Source: Mycobacterium sp. D16Q13 (lineage in GTDB: Bacteria > Actinomycetota > Actinomycetes > Mycobacteriales > Mycobacteriaceae). From it: DNA of 64,000 bases. Numbering within the stretch: position 1 is the first letter of the stretch; each line of letters begins with the position of its first letter. The stretch spans positions 1 to 64,000 of the forward strand of contig NZ_MAEW01000001.1 of NCBI RefSeq assembly GCF_002013375.1, given 5' to 3'. The translations under genes were made by a program, and so were the position numbers. The notes under the pieces were generated by a model. The model had not been told where the DNA came from, made no database searches, and saw nothing but the letters and a program-made list of their open reading frames with translations. This document shows, in pieces, positions 9,663-20,476 of the stretch.

Positions 9663-10337
9663 TCACTCCTGGAAGCGGTATCCCATACCCGCCTCGGTGA
9701 GCAGGTGTTTCGGATGAGCCGGATCGATCTCCAGCTTGCGTCGTAGCTGCGCCAGATACACACGTAGATAGTGAGTTTCGGAGCTGTACGCCGGGCCCCA
9801 GACCTCATGGAGCAGTTCCTTTTGCCCAACAAGTTTTCCGCGGTTACGCACCAGCACTGCCAGCATCGACCATTCGGTAGGCGTCAGATGCACTTCCCTG
9901 CCGTCGCGAATCACCTTGTGCGAGGACAGGTCCACGTCGAATGTCTCGGTATGGACCACCGGTTCGGCGCTATCAGGAGTGCCACGGCGCACCGCGGCCC
10001 GCAGCCGGGCCAGGAACTCATCCATGCCAAAGGGTTTGGTCACGTAATCGTCGGCACCCGCATCGAGCGCTTCGACCTTGTCCGCCGAATCGGTGCGCGC
10101 CGACAGCACGATCACCGGAACCTCAGTCCATCCGCGCAGCCCGGCCAGCACCTCGGTGCCATCCATATCGGGCAGCCCGAGGTCCAAGATCACCACCTCG
10201 GGCTGAGTCTCGGCGGCCGCGCGCAGGGCGCCTGCTCCTGATGAAGCGGTCACCACCTCGTAACCGCGCGCCGACAAGTTGATCCGCAGAGCGCGCAGAA
10301 TCTGCGGCTCGTCGTCGACCACCAGCACCCGTGTCAC
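9663..10337 (-). CDS. kdpE: KdpE response regulator
   Basis: OmpR/PhoB-type response regulator (224 aa) for the KdpD kinase, activating kdp transcription under K+ limitation. The receiver domain has the acidic pocket VDDE, phosphoacceptor Asp52 in VILDLGLPDMDG and the Lys of YVTKPF. The C-terminal winged helix contains HLTPTEWSML and HYLRVYLAQLRRKL. Its start overlaps the kdpD stop by 4 bp, so translation is coupled. Last gene of the kdp operon. Confidence 0.96.
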   Translation of the reverse strand: MTRVLVVDDEPQILRALRINLSARGYEVVTASSGAGALRAAAETQPEVVILDLGLPDMDGTEVLAGLRGWTEVPVIVLSARTDSADKVEALDAGADDYVTKPFGMDEFLARLRAAVRRGTPDSAEPVVHTETFDVDLSSHKVIRDGREVHLTPTEWSMLAVLVRNRGKLVGQKELLHEVWGPAYSSETHYLRVYLAQLRRKLEIDPAHPKHLLTEAGMGYRFQE

Positions 10338-12829
10338 CGGATCCCCCCGACAGGGGAGAAACCAGCACTGGGCAGATCGACGATCATGGTCAGACCGCCA
10401 CCGGCCGTGTCGGTCGCATTCACCGTGCCCTCCATCGCTTCCACAAAACCCCTCACCACCGAAAGACCAAGCCCCACACCGACTGTGTTATCACGATCGC
10501 CCAGACGTTGGAAGGCATCGAACGCCGCACCGCGTTTTGACGCTTCCAGGCCCTTCCCGTGGTCGGCGACAATCACCAGCGTGCGACCCTCTACTTCCTC
10601 GTAATTGACCCGCACGTCTGCTTGTGAGTATCGCAGCGCATTGTCGACAAGGTTGGCCAAAACGCGTTCCAGCAGGCCCGGATCTGCCCGAACCACCGCA
10701 CCGTTCAAGTCCAGGTGCACCCGTTTGCGATCGTTCTCGGTGGTACCCAACAGGGCCCGGTGGGCGATTTCCTCGACGTACACCGGCACGGCGCGGGGTT
10801 TGACGACCCCCGCTGCCAGTCGCGACGAGTCCAGCAGATTGCCCACCAGAGCGGTGAGTTGATCGGTCGACTCCTCCACGGTGGCAAGCAGTTCGGCGGT
10901 GTCCTCGGGCGAAAATTCAATATCGGGACTGCGCAGGCTCGATACAGCGGCCTTGACCGCGGCGAGCGGTGTACGCAGGTCATGACTCACCGCCGACAAC
11001 AGCGCCCGGCGCAACCGATCGGCCTCGGCGAGGGCCGTGGCCTGCGACGCCTCCTCGGCCAGCCGAGCCGAACGAACCAGACCCACCGCCGTTCCGGCGA
11101 CCACCTGCAGCACCCGTGCATCGGCGGACGGCACCGGGGGCCCGTTGAGCGCCAATGCGTACGCACCATCGTCGACCCGGAACACTGAGTCGGCCTCCGA
11201 TTCCCGCGTCGGGGGCTGCTCCCCCACGCTCGCGACAGCCGGCCCCTCCGCGCACAGCAGACTCACCGCCGTCTGGTTGTAGGTGGTGCGCACCCGCTCC
11301 AGCAGGGCCGAGAGGTCCGAATTGACCAGGACACCACCGGCGAAGAGCGCCAGTAGTTCCGCTTCACGGGCCGCCCGCCGCGCCTGCCGTGCGCGGGTGG
11401 CGGCCGCATCGACCAAGGCCGCGACGGCGACGGCGGTCACCATGATCATCAAGATGGTCAGTGCGTTATCGGTCTCACCGATGGTGAAGCTGTACCGGGG
11501 TGAGACGAACAGATAGTTGAGCAACAGACCGGAGATGATTGCGGATACCAATGCGGTCGATACACCACCGAGTAATGAAACGCCCAGTACCGCAATGAGA
11601 AACAGTGCGCTCTTGCTGCCCACCCCGAGCGCGGCATCGAAGAAGTGAATGAACAATGCGGTGGCCGCGGGCACCAGGATCGCCGCGAGCCAGTTGATGA
11701 CGAGCCGCTTTCGCCCCTCGGCCGGTACCGTCCAGCTGCGCAGCGGAGCCGACCGGGTCTGTCCGTGCGTCACCATGTGCACGTCGATGGCTCCGGAATC
11801 GCGAATGACGGCCGCGGCAACGCCTTCGTCGAAGATGCGAGCCCATCGTGAGCGCCGGGAGGTGCCCATGACCAACTGGGTGGCATTGACGCCGCGGGCG
11901 AAGTCCAGCAGCGTCTGCGGCACGTCGTCCCCGGTGACGGTTTGCACCGAGGCGCCAATGTCGTTGGCCAGCCGCCGCACTTTGCCCATCACGGCTGTCG
12001 AGGCGCCCACCAGGCCGTCACCACGCACTACGTGGACAACCAGCAGTTCGGCGCTCGACTTCGCGGCAATCCGGCTTGCCCGGCGTACCAGGGTCTCCGA
12101 CTCGGGACCACCGGTGACCGCGACCACCACACGCTCGCGCGCCTCCCAGGTCTTGGTGATTCTGTTGTCCGAGCGGTATTTGGCGAGTGCGGCATCCACC
12201 TGGTCGGCGAGCCACAGCAGCGCGAGTTCACGCAAGGCCGTGAGGTTACCGGTACGAAAGTAGTTACTCAGTGCCGAACCGACCTTCTCCGGCGCGTAGA
12301 CGTTGCCATGAACCATTCTGCGCCGCAACGCCTCCGGCGTGATGTCAACAAGCTCTACCTGCTCGGCACGGCGCACCACCGCATCGGGCACGGTCTCACG
12401 CTGCACAATCCCGGTGATCTGCTCAACGACATCGTTCAGACTCTCCAGGTGTTGCACGTTGATCGTGGTGAGCACATCGATCCCGGCATCGAGAATCTCA
12501 TCGATATCCTGCCAGCGCTTGGGATTCCGGCTGCCCGGCACATTGGTGTGCGCCATCTCGTCGATGAGCACCAAGGCCGGCTGGCGCTCGATCACCGCGT
12601 CGACGTCCAGCTCGTACATGGCGGTTCCGCGGTACGTCATCTCCTTGGGCGGGATGAGCTCCAAACCATCGAGCAATTGGGCAGTCTTGCTGCGGCCGTG
12701 GGTCTCCACGACCGCAGCCACCACATCGGTGCCCCGGCTGGCCCGGCGGTGTGCCTCGTTGAGCATGGCGTATGTCTTGCCTACTCCTGGCGCGGCCCCC
12801 AGATAGATCCGCAGTGTCCCGCGCGGCAA
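10334..12829 (-). CDS. kdpD: KdpD sensor histidine kinase
   Basis: K+ and turgor sensor kinase, 831 aa. An N-terminal KdpD domain has Walker A GAAPGVGKTY (11-20) and is followed by a Usp-like domain. Four membrane helices lie at about residues 380-480, with RLVINWLAAILVPA first, then a GAF-like region. The kinase core has the phospho-His in SHDLRTPLAAVKA (near 615), an N box at LVDNALRYS and GVGLGLSVV. Gap to kdpC is 10 nt. In M. tuberculosis kdpDE is transcribed away from kdpFABC, whereas here it continues the same operon. Confidence 0.97.
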   Translation of the reverse strand: MPRGTLRIYLGAAPGVGKTYAMLNEAHRRASRGTDVVAAVVETHGRSKTAQLLDGLELIPPKEMTYRGTAMYELDVDAVIERQPALVLIDEMAHTNVPGSRNPKRWQDIDEILDAGIDVLTTINVQHLESLNDVVEQITGIVQRETVPDAVVRRAEQVELVDITPEALRRRMVHGNVYAPEKVGSALSNYFRTGNLTALRELALLWLADQVDAALAKYRSDNRITKTWEARERVVVAVTGGPESETLVRRASRIAAKSSAELLVVHVVRGDGLVGASTAVMGKVRRLANDIGASVQTVTGDDVPQTLLDFARGVNATQLVMGTSRRSRWARIFDEGVAAAVIRDSGAIDVHMVTHGQTRSAPLRSWTVPAEGRKRLVINWLAAILVPAATALFIHFFDAALGVGSKSALFLIAVLGVSLLGGVSTALVSAIISGLLLNYLFVSPRYSFTIGETDNALTILMIMVTAVAVAALVDAAATRARQARRAAREAELLALFAGGVLVNSDLSALLERVRTTYNQTAVSLLCAEGPAVASVGEQPPTRESEADSVFRVDDGAYALALNGPPVPSADARVLQVVAGTAVGLVRSARLAEEASQATALAEADRLRRALLSAVSHDLRTPLAAVKAAVSSLRSPDIEFSPEDTAELLATVEESTDQLTALVGNLLDSSRLAAGVVKPRAVPVYVEEIAHRALLGTTENDRKRVHLDLNGAVVRADPGLLERVLANLVDNALRYSQADVRVNYEEVEGRTLVIVADHGKGLEASKRGAAFDAFQRLGDRDNTVGVGLGLSVVRGFVEAMEGTVNATDTAGGGLTMIVDLPSAGFSPVGGIR

Positions 12830-12839
12830 TGTCTCTCCT

Positions 12840-13454
12840 TCATCGGCAGGGCGGGCCGGTGAGGCCCAGTGCCACGTTCAGCGTGGGCACGTTGACCCGC
12901 GGCCCTCCCAGAATGCCCCATTGCCGTGACGACGTGTGCGCATCCACGAGCTCTTTCACCCGGGCCTGGCTCAGCCCGGTCGCCGCCGCGACCCGTGGTA
13001 TCTGCAGCGCGGCGTACTCCGGGCTGATGTCGGGGTCCAGACTCGACCCCGATCCGGTCACCGCGTCGGCGGGAATCCGTGTGGGATCGACGCTCTCGCG
13101 TGAGGCGATGGTCGCGCGACGCCCCTCGATATCTGTCTTCAGCTTCTCACTGTTGGGGCCCTGGTTCGAGGGCAACCCCGCTGCGGGATCGCCGCTGGTA
13201 CGGGTATGAAAATAGGGGTCAGTAGCGCCCGGTGCCGCTTGCGGATCCACGCCGATGAGCGAAGATCCCACGACACAGCCGTTACGGTCCTTCAGTGGCG
13301 AGCCCTCGGCGGCCGCCGAGTCGATGCGACCGAACACCCATACCGTGGCCGGGTAGGCGATACCCAGGACCACAGTCAGGCCCAGCAGCACGACCAGGCC
13401 CGCCACACTCTGACGCAGCCACGCGATCACAACCTTGTTCACGAGATCACCCAA
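12840..13454 (-). CDS. kdpC: K+-transporting ATPase subunit KdpC
   Basis: 204-aa assembly and affinity subunit of the KdpFABC pump. One N-terminal membrane helix ([22 protein letters not shown]) is followed by an extracytoplasmic domain with the family segments GSSLIG, YFHTRTS and the ending [15 protein letters not shown] and [14 protein letters not shown]. The start overlaps the kdpB 3' end by 8 bp. Confidence 0.95.
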   Translation of the reverse strand: MGDLVNKVVIAWLRQSVAGLVVLLGLTVVLGIAYPATVWVFGRIDSAAAEGSPLKDRNGCVVGSSLIGVDPQAAPGATDPYFHTRTSGDPAAGLPSNQGPNSEKLKTDIEGRRATIASRESVDPTRIPADAVTGSGSSLDPDISPEYAALQIPRVAAATGLSQARVKELVDAHTSSRQWGILGGPRVNVPTLNVALGLTGPPCR

Positions 13455-15522
13455 TTCCCGGTAGGAAACGCACGACCAGATCGATCAGCCAGATCCCCAC
13501 AAAGGGAACGATCACGCCACCGAGGCCGTAAATCAACAGGTTTCGCCGCAGCAGCTCCCCGGCGCCCACCGGTCGATAGCGGACACCTTTGAGCGCCAAA
13601 GGAACCAACGCGATGATCACCAGGGCGTTGAAGATGACCGCTGAGAGAATCGCCGATTGCGGAGTCGCCAGTCGCATGATGTTGAGCGAATTCAGTTGCG
13701 GGTAGATGCCACTGAACAGCGCGGGCAGGATCGCGAAGTACTTCGCGAGGTCGTTGGCCAGCGAGAAGGTGGTCAACGCGCCCCGGGTGATCAGCAGCTG
13801 CTTGCCGATGGCCACCACGTCGATGAGCTTGGTGGGGTCGGAATCGAGGTCCACCATGTTCCCGGCTTCCTTGGCCGCCGACGTGCCGGTGTTCATGGCC
13901 ACGCCCACGTCCGCTTGTGCCAGCGCTGGAGCGTCGTTGGTACCGTCGCCGGTCATCGCGACGAGGCGTCCGGCCTTCTGTTCCTTACGCAGCAGCTCCA
14001 GCTTGTCTTCCGGGGTGGCCTCGGCGACGAAGTCGTCGACACCGGCCTCGGAGGCGATCTGCTTGGCGGTCAAGGGGTTATCACCGGTCACCATGATGGT
14101 GCGGATACCCATGGCTCGCATCTGGGCGAACCGTTCGGCCATACCGGGCTTCACCACATCGGAGAGCCGAATCACTCCCAGCAGGCGGGTGCCCGTGCTG
14201 TCATGGTCGGCGACCACCAGCGGCGTGCCGCCCTCACCGGCCACGTGGTCGGCGGACTTTCGGACCGCGACCACGACTGGGTCGTCTTCCTGGACGCCGG
14301 AAAGGCTGGCTACCCAGGTGAACACCGCATCGGACGCACCCTTGCGGATCTGCCTGCCCTCGACGGTATCTAACCCACTCATCCTGGTGGCCGCGGTGAA
14401 GGCCACGAAATCGCCCTCAATCGAACCCTCACCACTTCGTTCCCCCGCCGCATCGCTCGCGCCGGCGGCCAGTTCCACAATGCTGCGGCCCTCGGGGGTC
14501 TCGTCGGCGAGACTGGACGCCCGCGCCGCCTGAGCCAGGGTCTCATGCGAAATACCTGGTGCGACAATGAATTCGGTAGCCTGACGATTACCGAAGGTGA
14601 TGGTGCCCGTCTTGTCCATCAGGAGGACGTCGATATCGCCGGCGGCTTCCACCGCGCGGCCCGACTTGGCCAGGACGTTGTGTTGCACCAGCCGGTCCAT
14701 GCCGGCGATGCCGATCGCCGACATCAGGGCGCCGATGGTGGTGGGAATCAGGCAGACGAGCAATGCGATGAGCTTGATCGGATCTTGTTGTTCCCCACCG
14801 TAGTTGCCCATCGGACCCAATGCGACGACCGCCAGCAGGAAGATGATGGTGAGCGAGGCCAGCAGGATGTTGAGCGCGATCTCGTTCGGAGTCTTCTGGC
14901 GCGAGGCGCCTTCGACCAGTGCGATCATCCGGTCGACGAAGGACTCACCCGGCGCCGCGGTGATCTGCACGATGACCCGGTCCGACAGCACCGTAGTGCC
15001 GCCGGTGACGGCACATCGGTCGCCACCGGATTCCCGTACCACGGGCGCTGACTCACCGGTGATGGCCGACTCGTCGACGGTGGCGATGCCTTCCACCACG
15101 TCGCCGTCGCCGGGGATGACCTGCCCGGCCTCGACCACGACCCGGTCCCCCGGTCGCAGCGAGCTGCCCGACACCTCTTCCTCGATCTCGTTACCGTTGC
15201 CGTCTCCCACCAACTTGCGGGCCACGGTGTCGCGCTTGACCTCTCGCAGGCTCGCCGCCTGCGCTTTCCCGCGCCCCTCGGCGACGGCCTCGGCCAGGTT
15301 CGCGAACACCACCGTGAACCACAGCCAGGCGGTGATGGCCCACGCGAAGATCGACGGATGGAGAACGGCGAGCACGGTGGTGGCCACCGACCCGACGGAC
15401 ACCACGAACATCACCGGATTGCGGGCCATGTGCCGGGGATCGAGCTTGCGTACGGCAAGCGGTAGCGCCTTGACCAACTGGGTGGGGTCGAAGACTCCGG
15501 TGCTGACTACGGTCTTACTCAC
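13447..15522 (-). CDS. kdpB: K+-transporting ATPase subunit KdpB (P-type ATPase)
   Basis: Catalytic P-type ATPase subunit, 691 aa. Present are the TGES-like actuator motif AITGESAPV, the phosphorylation motif [10 protein letters not shown] (Asp near 302), the KGA segment in the nucleotide domain ([10 protein letters not shown]), and the hinge [24 protein letters not shown]. The start overlaps the kdpA stop by 4 bp. Length and motifs are normal. Confidence 0.98.
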   Translation of the reverse strand: MSKTVVSTGVFDPTQLVKALPLAVRKLDPRHMARNPVMFVVSVGSVATTVLAVLHPSIFAWAITAWLWFTVVFANLAEAVAEGRGKAQAASLREVKRDTVARKLVGDGNGNEIEEEVSGSSLRPGDRVVVEAGQVIPGDGDVVEGIATVDESAITGESAPVVRESGGDRCAVTGGTTVLSDRVIVQITAAPGESFVDRMIALVEGASRQKTPNEIALNILLASLTIIFLLAVVALGPMGNYGGEQQDPIKLIALLVCLIPTTIGALMSAIGIAGMDRLVQHNVLAKSGRAVEAAGDIDVLLMDKTGTITFGNRQATEFIVAPGISHETLAQAARASSLADETPEGRSIVELAAGASDAAGERSGEGSIEGDFVAFTAATRMSGLDTVEGRQIRKGASDAVFTWVASLSGVQEDDPVVVAVRKSADHVAGEGGTPLVVADHDSTGTRLLGVIRLSDVVKPGMAERFAQMRAMGIRTIMVTGDNPLTAKQIASEAGVDDFVAEATPEDKLELLRKEQKAGRLVAMTGDGTNDAPALAQADVGVAMNTGTSAAKEAGNMVDLDSDPTKLIDVVAIGKQLLITRGALTTFSLANDLAKYFAILPALFSGIYPQLNSLNIMRLATPQSAILSAVIFNALVIIALVPLALKGVRYRPVGAGELLRRNLLIYGLGGVIVPFVGIWLIDLVVRFLPGIG

Positions 15523-17237
15523 AGGACTGCCTCGGCGATCGGTCCCAGCGCCAGCGCCGGGAAGAAGGTGAGAGCGGCCACCAAGAGAACTGTGCCGGTG
15601 TGCAATCCGGCGAACATGGGGCCGTGGGTGTGCAGGGTTCCGGCCGATGCCGGGGTCCTCTGCTGAGTGGCAAGCGATCCGGCCAGCGCCAGTGTGAAGA
15701 TGATGGGCAGGAATCGGCCCAACAACATCGCCACACCGAGCGAGGCCTGGAACCAGTGGCTGGTCACCGTGAGGCCACCGAAGGCGCTACCGTTGTTATT
15801 GGCGGCCGAGGCATAGGCATACAACACCTCGGAAAAGCCGTGAATGGACTGCGAGGTGCCCGGATCACCGCTGTTGCCTTGATATCCGGGCGTCGTCGAC
15901 AGGGCCACCGAGATACCCGTGCCGATGAGCACGAGCGCCGGCATGACGAGCACGGACAGTGCGGCCATGGTGATCTGGCGTCGACCGATCTTCTTGCCCA
16001 GGAATTCCGGTGTGCGGCCTACCAACAGGCCACCGACGAACACCGCGATGATGGCCAGCACCAGGATGCCGTACAGGCCGGTTCCGACACCGCCGGGCGC
16101 GATCTCGCCGAACAGCATGTTCAGGATGAGGGCGCCACCGCCGGCGGCGGTGAAACTGTCGTGTGCGGCATCGACTGCACCCGTGGAGGTTCCGGTGGTC
16201 GCCACCGCGAACAAACTGCTGGTGGGGATGCCGAATCTGACTTCCTTGCCCTCCATCATGGCGCCGGCCGCCTGCGCCGCGATACCACGCGGGCTGGACT
16301 CCGCCCAGGTGACGAAGGCCAGCATGCCGCCGAAGAGGGTGGCCATCACCGACAGGACGGTCAGACCCTGGCGCTTGTCACCCACCATCGTCGAGTAGGT
16401 GCGGGTCAGGCAGACCGGGACAAGGAGGATGGCGAGGATCTCGACGATATTGCTCAGCGGTGTCGGGTTCTCGAAGGGGTGCGCGGAGTTGGCTGCCAGA
16501 ATGCCGCCACCATTGGTGCCGACCTCCTTGATGGCCTCCTGCGAGGCGACCGGAGCCAGGGCGATGTGCTGCGCGGTACCGTCCAGCCCGGTGGCGGTGA
16601 AGTGTGTGTACAGGGATTGAATGGTGCCCTGCGACAATAAGATCAGTGCGACAATGAATGAAATCGGTAGCAGGATCCGCAGGCTTGCCCGCACCAGATC
16701 GACCCAGAAGTTGCCGAGCTCTCCCCCGGCCGATGTCCGCACGATGCCACGGATCAGTGCGACCGCGACCGCGAGCCCCACCGCGGCGGAGACGAAGTTC
16801 TGCACGGCAAGCCCGACCATCTGCGTCAGGTTGGTCATGGTGCTCTCGGGTGTGTACGACTGCCAGTTGGTGTTCGTGACGAACGAGACGGCGGTATTGA
16901 AGGCCACCGCTGGGCTCACCGCGCCCAGGTCACCCGAGAGGGGCAAGACCCCCTGGATGCGTTGCAGCAGATAGAGGAAGATCACGCTCGCGAACGAAAA
17001 GCCCAGCAGTGACAGCGTATAGCCCACCCAGGTCTGCTCGGTGTCCGGATCAACCCGTCCCGTGCGGTAGATGAGACGCTCGACGAGCGAGTGCTTGACG
17101 GTCGATGATCCGCTTGCGCGAAGAGAATGAGGACCTGTGAAGACGCGCGCCATGTAGTCCCCCAACGGGACATAAGCGATGGCGAGCACCAAGATGACGA
17201 AACCGATCTGAAGACCGGCCGCCAGAGCGGAATTCAC
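15519..17237 (-). CDS. kdpA: K+-transporting ATPase subunit KdpA
   Basis: K+-binding channel-like subunit of 572 aa and about ten membrane helices. Selectivity-filter-type segments include [31 protein letters not shown] and [11 protein letters not shown]. kdpF ends 2 nt upstream. Near residues 38-46 (17104-17124) the coding DNA matches, with one mismatch in the 18-nt core, a short motif found in several intergenic gaps of this window; the encoded SLRASGSS stretch may be a small in-frame insertion. Confidence 0.97.
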   Translation of the reverse strand: MNSALAAGLQIGFVILVLAIAYVPLGDYMARVFTGPHSLRASGSSTVKHSLVERLIYRTGRVDPDTEQTWVGYTLSLLGFSFASVIFLYLLQRIQGVLPLSGDLGAVSPAVAFNTAVSFVTNTNWQSYTPESTMTNLTQMVGLAVQNFVSAAVGLAVAVALIRGIVRTSAGGELGNFWVDLVRASLRILLPISFIVALILLSQGTIQSLYTHFTATGLDGTAQHIALAPVASQEAIKEVGTNGGGILAANSAHPFENPTPLSNIVEILAILLVPVCLTRTYSTMVGDKRQGLTVLSVMATLFGGMLAFVTWAESSPRGIAAQAAGAMMEGKEVRFGIPTSSLFAVATTGTSTGAVDAAHDSFTAAGGGALILNMLFGEIAPGGVGTGLYGILVLAIIAVFVGGLLVGRTPEFLGKKIGRRQITMAALSVLVMPALVLIGTGISVALSTTPGYQGNSGDPGTSQSIHGFSEVLYAYASAANNNGSAFGGLTVTSHWFQASLGVAMLLGRFLPIIFTLALAGSLATQQRTPASAGTLHTHGPMFAGLHTGTVLLVAALTFFPALALGPIAEAVL

Positions 17238-17239
17238 CG

Positions 17240-17338
17240 TTAGAACCTTTCCGGGTCGAGCAGTGCGACCACCAGATACACGACGAGTGCGGCCGACAAG
17301 ACAATCAGCACAATGTTGGTAATGACATCAACGGTCAT
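17240..17338 (-). CDS. kdpF: K+-transporting ATPase subunit KdpF
   Basis: 32-residue single-helix stabilising subunit of the pump. The sequence begins MTVDVITNIVLIVLS and ends VALLDPERF; the DPERF-type ending is typical of KdpF. The start codon overlaps the stop of the preceding microprotein as ATGA, and the stop is 2 nt before kdpA. It is easily missed because of its size. Confidence 0.93.
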   Translation of the reverse strand: MTVDVITNIVLIVLSAALVVYLVVALLDPERF

Positions 17339-17418
17339 CGCGCCTGCAATCCACGTACGACGGCTACACACAACGCGAAGCCCACGACCGTCAGGACCAG
17401 GTACCAGAAATCAACCAC
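17335..17418 (-). CDS. kdp-leader membrane microprotein
   Basis: 27 residues from GTG 17418: a short polar start (VVDF), one hydrophobic helix WYLVLTVVGFALCVAVV, then RGLQAR. It fits a single membrane span with a positive C-terminal end. The TGA overlaps the kdpF ATG by 4 bp, so the two are translationally coupled. CATGAT six bases before the GTG could be a leaderless -10. Similar unnamed peptides precede kdpF in some actinobacteria as far as I recall, but function is unknown. It could be an extra pump subunit or a regulatory leader peptide. Confidence 0.65.
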   Translation of the reverse strand: MVDFWYLVLTVVGFALCVAVVRGLQAR

Positions 17419-17467
17419 GCAGGAATCATGGTCCCCGATAAGGGCACTACCTGCGTTCTTTACGCGT

Positions 17468-17487
17468 CCCTGACGGGCCCGTCGGGG
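17468..17487 (-). terminator. GC-rich palindrome between mutM and kdp
   Basis: GACGGGCCCGTC is a perfect 12-bp palindrome, extended by CCC and GGG arms with one mismatch each side. It lies 11 nt past the mutM stop and about 50 nt before the kdp leader gene. It could be a terminator without U-tract or a binding site for a regulator such as KdpE. No experiment separates these. Confidence 0.4.
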
Positions 17488-17498
17488 CTCTTGACGCG

Positions 17499-18353
17499 CT
17501 ATTTACGGGCTTCAACCAGCCGTTGACAACTCGGGCAGAAGAACGACGACCGGTTCATGAAAGCCTCCCGGCGCATGGCTCGACCGCAGCGGCGGCACGG
17601 CTCACCTTCGCGTCCGTATGCCTCCAAAGAGCGTTCGAAGTAACCGGATTCACCGTTCACATTCACGTATAGATCGTCGAACGACGTGCCTCCCTGCGCG
17701 AGCGCCAAACGCATGACGCCCGCCGCGCTGTCGAGCACCTCAGTGAGCTTGGCGCGGGTCATGCCGTCGGTGAGGCGGCGGCCATGTACGCGCGCCTGCC
17801 AGAGTGCCTCGTCGGCGTAGATGTTCCCGACACCGGACACCACGGTCTGGTCCAGCAGCGCACGCTTGATCTCGGTGTGCTTACCGCGTAGCCGGGTAAC
17901 CACAGCAGATACGTCGAACCGTTCATCGAGTGGGTCGCGCGCGATATGCGCGACCGGCTCAGGGAGTTCGTTCCCGTCGACGGTGACGACATCGGTCACC
18001 ATCCAGCCGCCGAAGGTGCGCTGATCGACGAAGCTCAGCACCGATCCGTCGTCGAGCGTCGCGGCGATGCGCAAATGCTGTGGCCTGGAGATGGGTCCGA
18101 TGAGCATTTGGCCGCTCATCCCCAGATGGACCACCAGTGCCTGTCCCTCGCCCAGCGTGAGCCACAGATACTTGCCCCGGCGACCGGTACCGCTGATCTG
18201 CTGTCCGGCAAGCAGTCCGGTCAATTCGACGGCACCTCCAGGCTGTCGGCGCACGGCCCGATCGTGGTGCACAGACGCCGAAGCGATGGTCTTGCCGACA
18301 AGGTGATGGTGCAGCCCCCGGCGGACCACCTCCACCTCGGGAAGCTCAGGCAC
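17499..18353 (-). CDS. mutM: formamidopyrimidine-DNA glycosylase (Fpg/MutM)
   Basis: Base-excision repair enzyme removing 8-oxoguanine and formamidopyrimidines, 284 aa. After start removal the catalytic Pro-Glu begins the protein ([13 protein letters not shown]). There is the H2TH region with [13 protein letters not shown] and a C-terminal zinc finger with CRRCG and CPSC. GTG 18353 is chosen because the catalytic proline must be residue 2; an open extension to 18464 is inside rnc. It overlaps the rnc 3' end by 8 bp. Confidence 0.97.
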   Translation of the reverse strand: MPELPEVEVVRRGLHHHLVGKTIASASVHHDRAVRRQPGGAVELTGLLAGQQISGTGRRGKYLWLTLGEGQALVVHLGMSGQMLIGPISRPQHLRIAATLDDGSVLSFVDQRTFGGWMVTDVVTVDGNELPEPVAHIARDPLDERFDVSAVVTRLRGKHTEIKRALLDQTVVSGVGNIYADEALWQARVHGRRLTDGMTRAKLTEVLDSAAGVMRLALAQGGTSFDDLYVNVNGESGYFERSLEAYGREGEPCRRCGRAMRREAFMNRSSFFCPSCQRLVEARK

Positions 18354-19089
18354 TCTCCGCGCCCTCGGCGCTTCCCTCGAGAGGCTCATCGCTATTGATG
18401 CCGTTCCACGCCTCCGAGGCGGCCCGTTGTTCGGCCTCCTTCTTAGACCGGCCGACACCCACACCGTGCGCAGTCTCGTTGACCATCACGGTCGCGGTGA
18501 ATTCCTTGTCATGGTCGGGTCCGGTCGAGGTGACCACATACGACGGTGCGCCCCAACCCTTTTCCGCGGTTAGTTCCTGCAGGCTGGTCTTCCAGTCCAG
18601 GCCGGCGCCAAGCTTGGGCGCGGCCTCCAGGAGCTGGCCGAATAACTGCAGTACGACCTTGCGGGCGATCTCCAACCCGTACTCCACGTAGACCGCACCG
18701 AGAATCGACTCCATGCCGTCGGCAAGAATGCTGGACTTGTCGCGACCGCCGGTGTTCTCCTCGCCCTTACCGAGAAACAAATGCGCGCCCAGGCCGTCGT
18801 CGGTCAGGCCACGCGCCACTCCGGCGAGCGCCTGGGTGTTGACGATGCTGGCACGCAGCTTCGCCAAATCGCCCTCCGGGCGGTCCGGGTGGCTGTGGTA
18901 GAGCGTCTCGGTAATCGTCAGTCCAAGAACGGCATCCCCGAGGAACTCCAGCCTTTCGTTGGTGGGCAGGCCACCGTTCTCGTAGGCATAGCTTCGGTGC
19001 GTGAGCGCCAGAGTGAGTAGATCGTCACCGACCTGCACACCAATCGCGGCACGCAGATCGTCGTATCGATCTGCTGGGGCAGCACTCAC
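18346..19089 (-). CDS. rnc: ribonuclease III
   Basis: Double-strand-specific endoribonuclease for rRNA and mRNA processing, 247 aa. The RNase III signature [14 protein letters not shown] is near residues 40-53, the second acidic cluster is in [15 protein letters not shown], and the C-terminal dsRNA-binding domain includes [14 protein letters not shown]. Its start overlaps the DUF177 gene stop by 4 bp. The rnc-mutM-kdp direction is shared. Confidence 0.97.
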   Translation of the reverse strand: MSAAPADRYDDLRAAIGVQVGDDLLTLALTHRSYAYENGGLPTNERLEFLGDAVLGLTITETLYHSHPDRPEGDLAKLRASIVNTQALAGVARGLTDDGLGAHLFLGKGEENTGGRDKSSILADGMESILGAVYVEYGLEIARKVVLQLFGQLLEAAPKLGAGLDWKTSLQELTAEKGWGAPSYVVTSTGPDHDKEFTATVMVNETAHGVGVGRSKKEAEQRAASEAWNGINSDEPLEGSAEGAESA

Positions 19090-19622
19090 TGGTCGTCACC
19101 GAAGTTGGCGAGCTTCGCCCACCGCGGGTCAATCTTGTCGTGATGATGGTCGGGTTCGGCTGTGGCCAAAGCGATTCCGCAATCCGGGCACAGCCCGGGA
19201 CAATCGGGCCGACACACCGGCGTCAGCTCCAGGTCGGGCACGATGGCATCGACGATGGTCTGTTCGAGGTCGACGAGTCCGTCGACGACCCGGTGTATGT
19301 CTTCTTCGTCGGTGGTCGCCTCGGTCTTGCTGTCCGGGTACGCGAACAGTTCAGTGAGGTACGCGTCTGCATGGCCGGTCACCGGCCCCAGGCAGCGTGC
19401 ACATTCTCCAGCGAGATCGCCGGCGATCGTTCCGGTGACGAGAACGCCCTCCGAAACCGACTCCACCCGCAGATCCATATCCACGTCCGCGCCCTCGGGA
19501 ATCGCGATCAGGTCGTTGCCGATGCGCACCGGGCTCGCAACGGTGCGCTCGATCTCCTGCATCGACCCAGGGCGCCGCCCCAGCCCGAGGGCCAGGACGT
19601 CAAGAACAAAAGGTCCCGGCAT
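19086..19622 (-). CDS. DUF177/YceD-family protein
   Basis: 178-aa protein of the YceD family, linked in other bacteria to 23S rRNA or ribosome assembly. It has an N-terminal FVLDVLALG strand, a CARCLG pair in the middle and a C-terminal [13 protein letters not shown] that could bind zinc. ATG 19622 is supported by TAATAT and a 7-nt spacer (19623-19635); this -10 overlaps the sepIVA stop codon. An open extension to 19790 runs over sepIVA. In many bacteria rpmF follows this family, but here rnc does. Confidence 0.88.
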   Translation of the reverse strand: MPGPFVLDVLALGLGRRPGSMQEIERTVASPVRIGNDLIAIPEGADVDMDLRVESVSEGVLVTGTIAGDLAGECARCLGPVTGHADAYLTELFAYPDSKTEATTDEEDIHRVVDGLVDLEQTIVDAIVPDLELTPVCRPDCPGLCPDCGIALATAEPDHHHDKIDPRWAKLANFGDDQ

Positions 19623-19632
19623 AAACCTAATA

Positions 19633-20370
19633 TTAACGCTGCACGTAGTCGTGCGTGCCAGCGCCGGTACGCAGCTGGTGACGCCCACGGCCCACCGAGC
19701 GCAGCGTGCCGTTGAGGTAGTCCTCGAACTCCGCCAGTTTGTTGTCGACGTAGATATCGCATTCACCACGCAACCGGTCGGCTTCGGCATGGGCCGCGTC
19801 GATCAGGCGAGTGGACTCGGCGTTGGCCGCCTGCACGACCTCGGTCTGAGCCACCAGGCGCTGCTGCTCCTTGATGCCCTCCTGCACGGCCTTGTCGTAC
19901 GACGCATTACCGGAATCGACCAGGCGATCCGCCTCCGCCTTGGCGCGGGCGACAGTGCTCTCCTGTTCGCGCTTGGCGTTGGCCATCGTGCGGGCTGCCT
20001 CTTCGCGCGCCTCGCCGACGGTCTGCTCGGCGTGATTGCGCGCCTCGGCAACCATGCGATCAGCCTGTGCCTTGGCGTCGGCCAGCAGCCGGTCGGCCTC
20101 GTTGCGGGCGTGGCTGAGCGTCTGCTCGGCATCGGCGTTCGACTTGCCGATCACCGTCTCGTGATGCTCCTTGGCCTCGCGCAGCAACGAATCGCGCGCG
20201 TCGAGGACGTCCTGCGCGTCATCGAGCTCGCCGGGAATGGCGTCCTTGATGTCGTCAATGAGTTCCAGGACGTCGCCGCGGGGCACGACGCATCCGGCGG
20301 TCATCGGAACGCCGCGCGCTTCTTCCACAATGGCGCCCAGTTCGTCGAGCGCTTCAAATACTCGGTACAC
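19633..20370 (-). CDS. sepIVA: SepIVA, DivIVA-like septation factor
   Basis: 245-aa coiled-coil protein, like Rv2927c, needed for polar growth and division in mycobacteria. The N-terminal part YRVFEALDELGAIVEEARG is the most conserved; residues about 55-215 are almost continuous heptad-like Ala/Glu/Arg coiled coil. GTG 20370 is preferred because the protein then begins at the conserved YRVFEAL and AAGGG-type ribosome site lies 7 nt upstream; GTG 20397 is possible. coaD is next upstream with a 106-nt gap. Confidence 0.92.
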   Translation of the reverse strand: MYRVFEALDELGAIVEEARGVPMTAGCVVPRGDVLELIDDIKDAIPGELDDAQDVLDARDSLLREAKEHHETVIGKSNADAEQTLSHARNEADRLLADAKAQADRMVAEARNHAEQTVGEAREEAARTMANAKREQESTVARAKAEADRLVDSGNASYDKAVQEGIKEQQRLVAQTEVVQAANAESTRLIDAAHAEADRLRGECDIYVDNKLAEFEDYLNGTLRSVGRGRHQLRTGAGTHDYVQR

Positions 20371-20476
20371 GGCTACACCCTTCACGCGAGTTTCCACTGT
20401 TACCAGTGTGCCTGGTGTGACTGCTGTGACCGTGCTAGCTGACCGGTGTGTCGGCTATTTCTGCGCGGCCTCTTTT

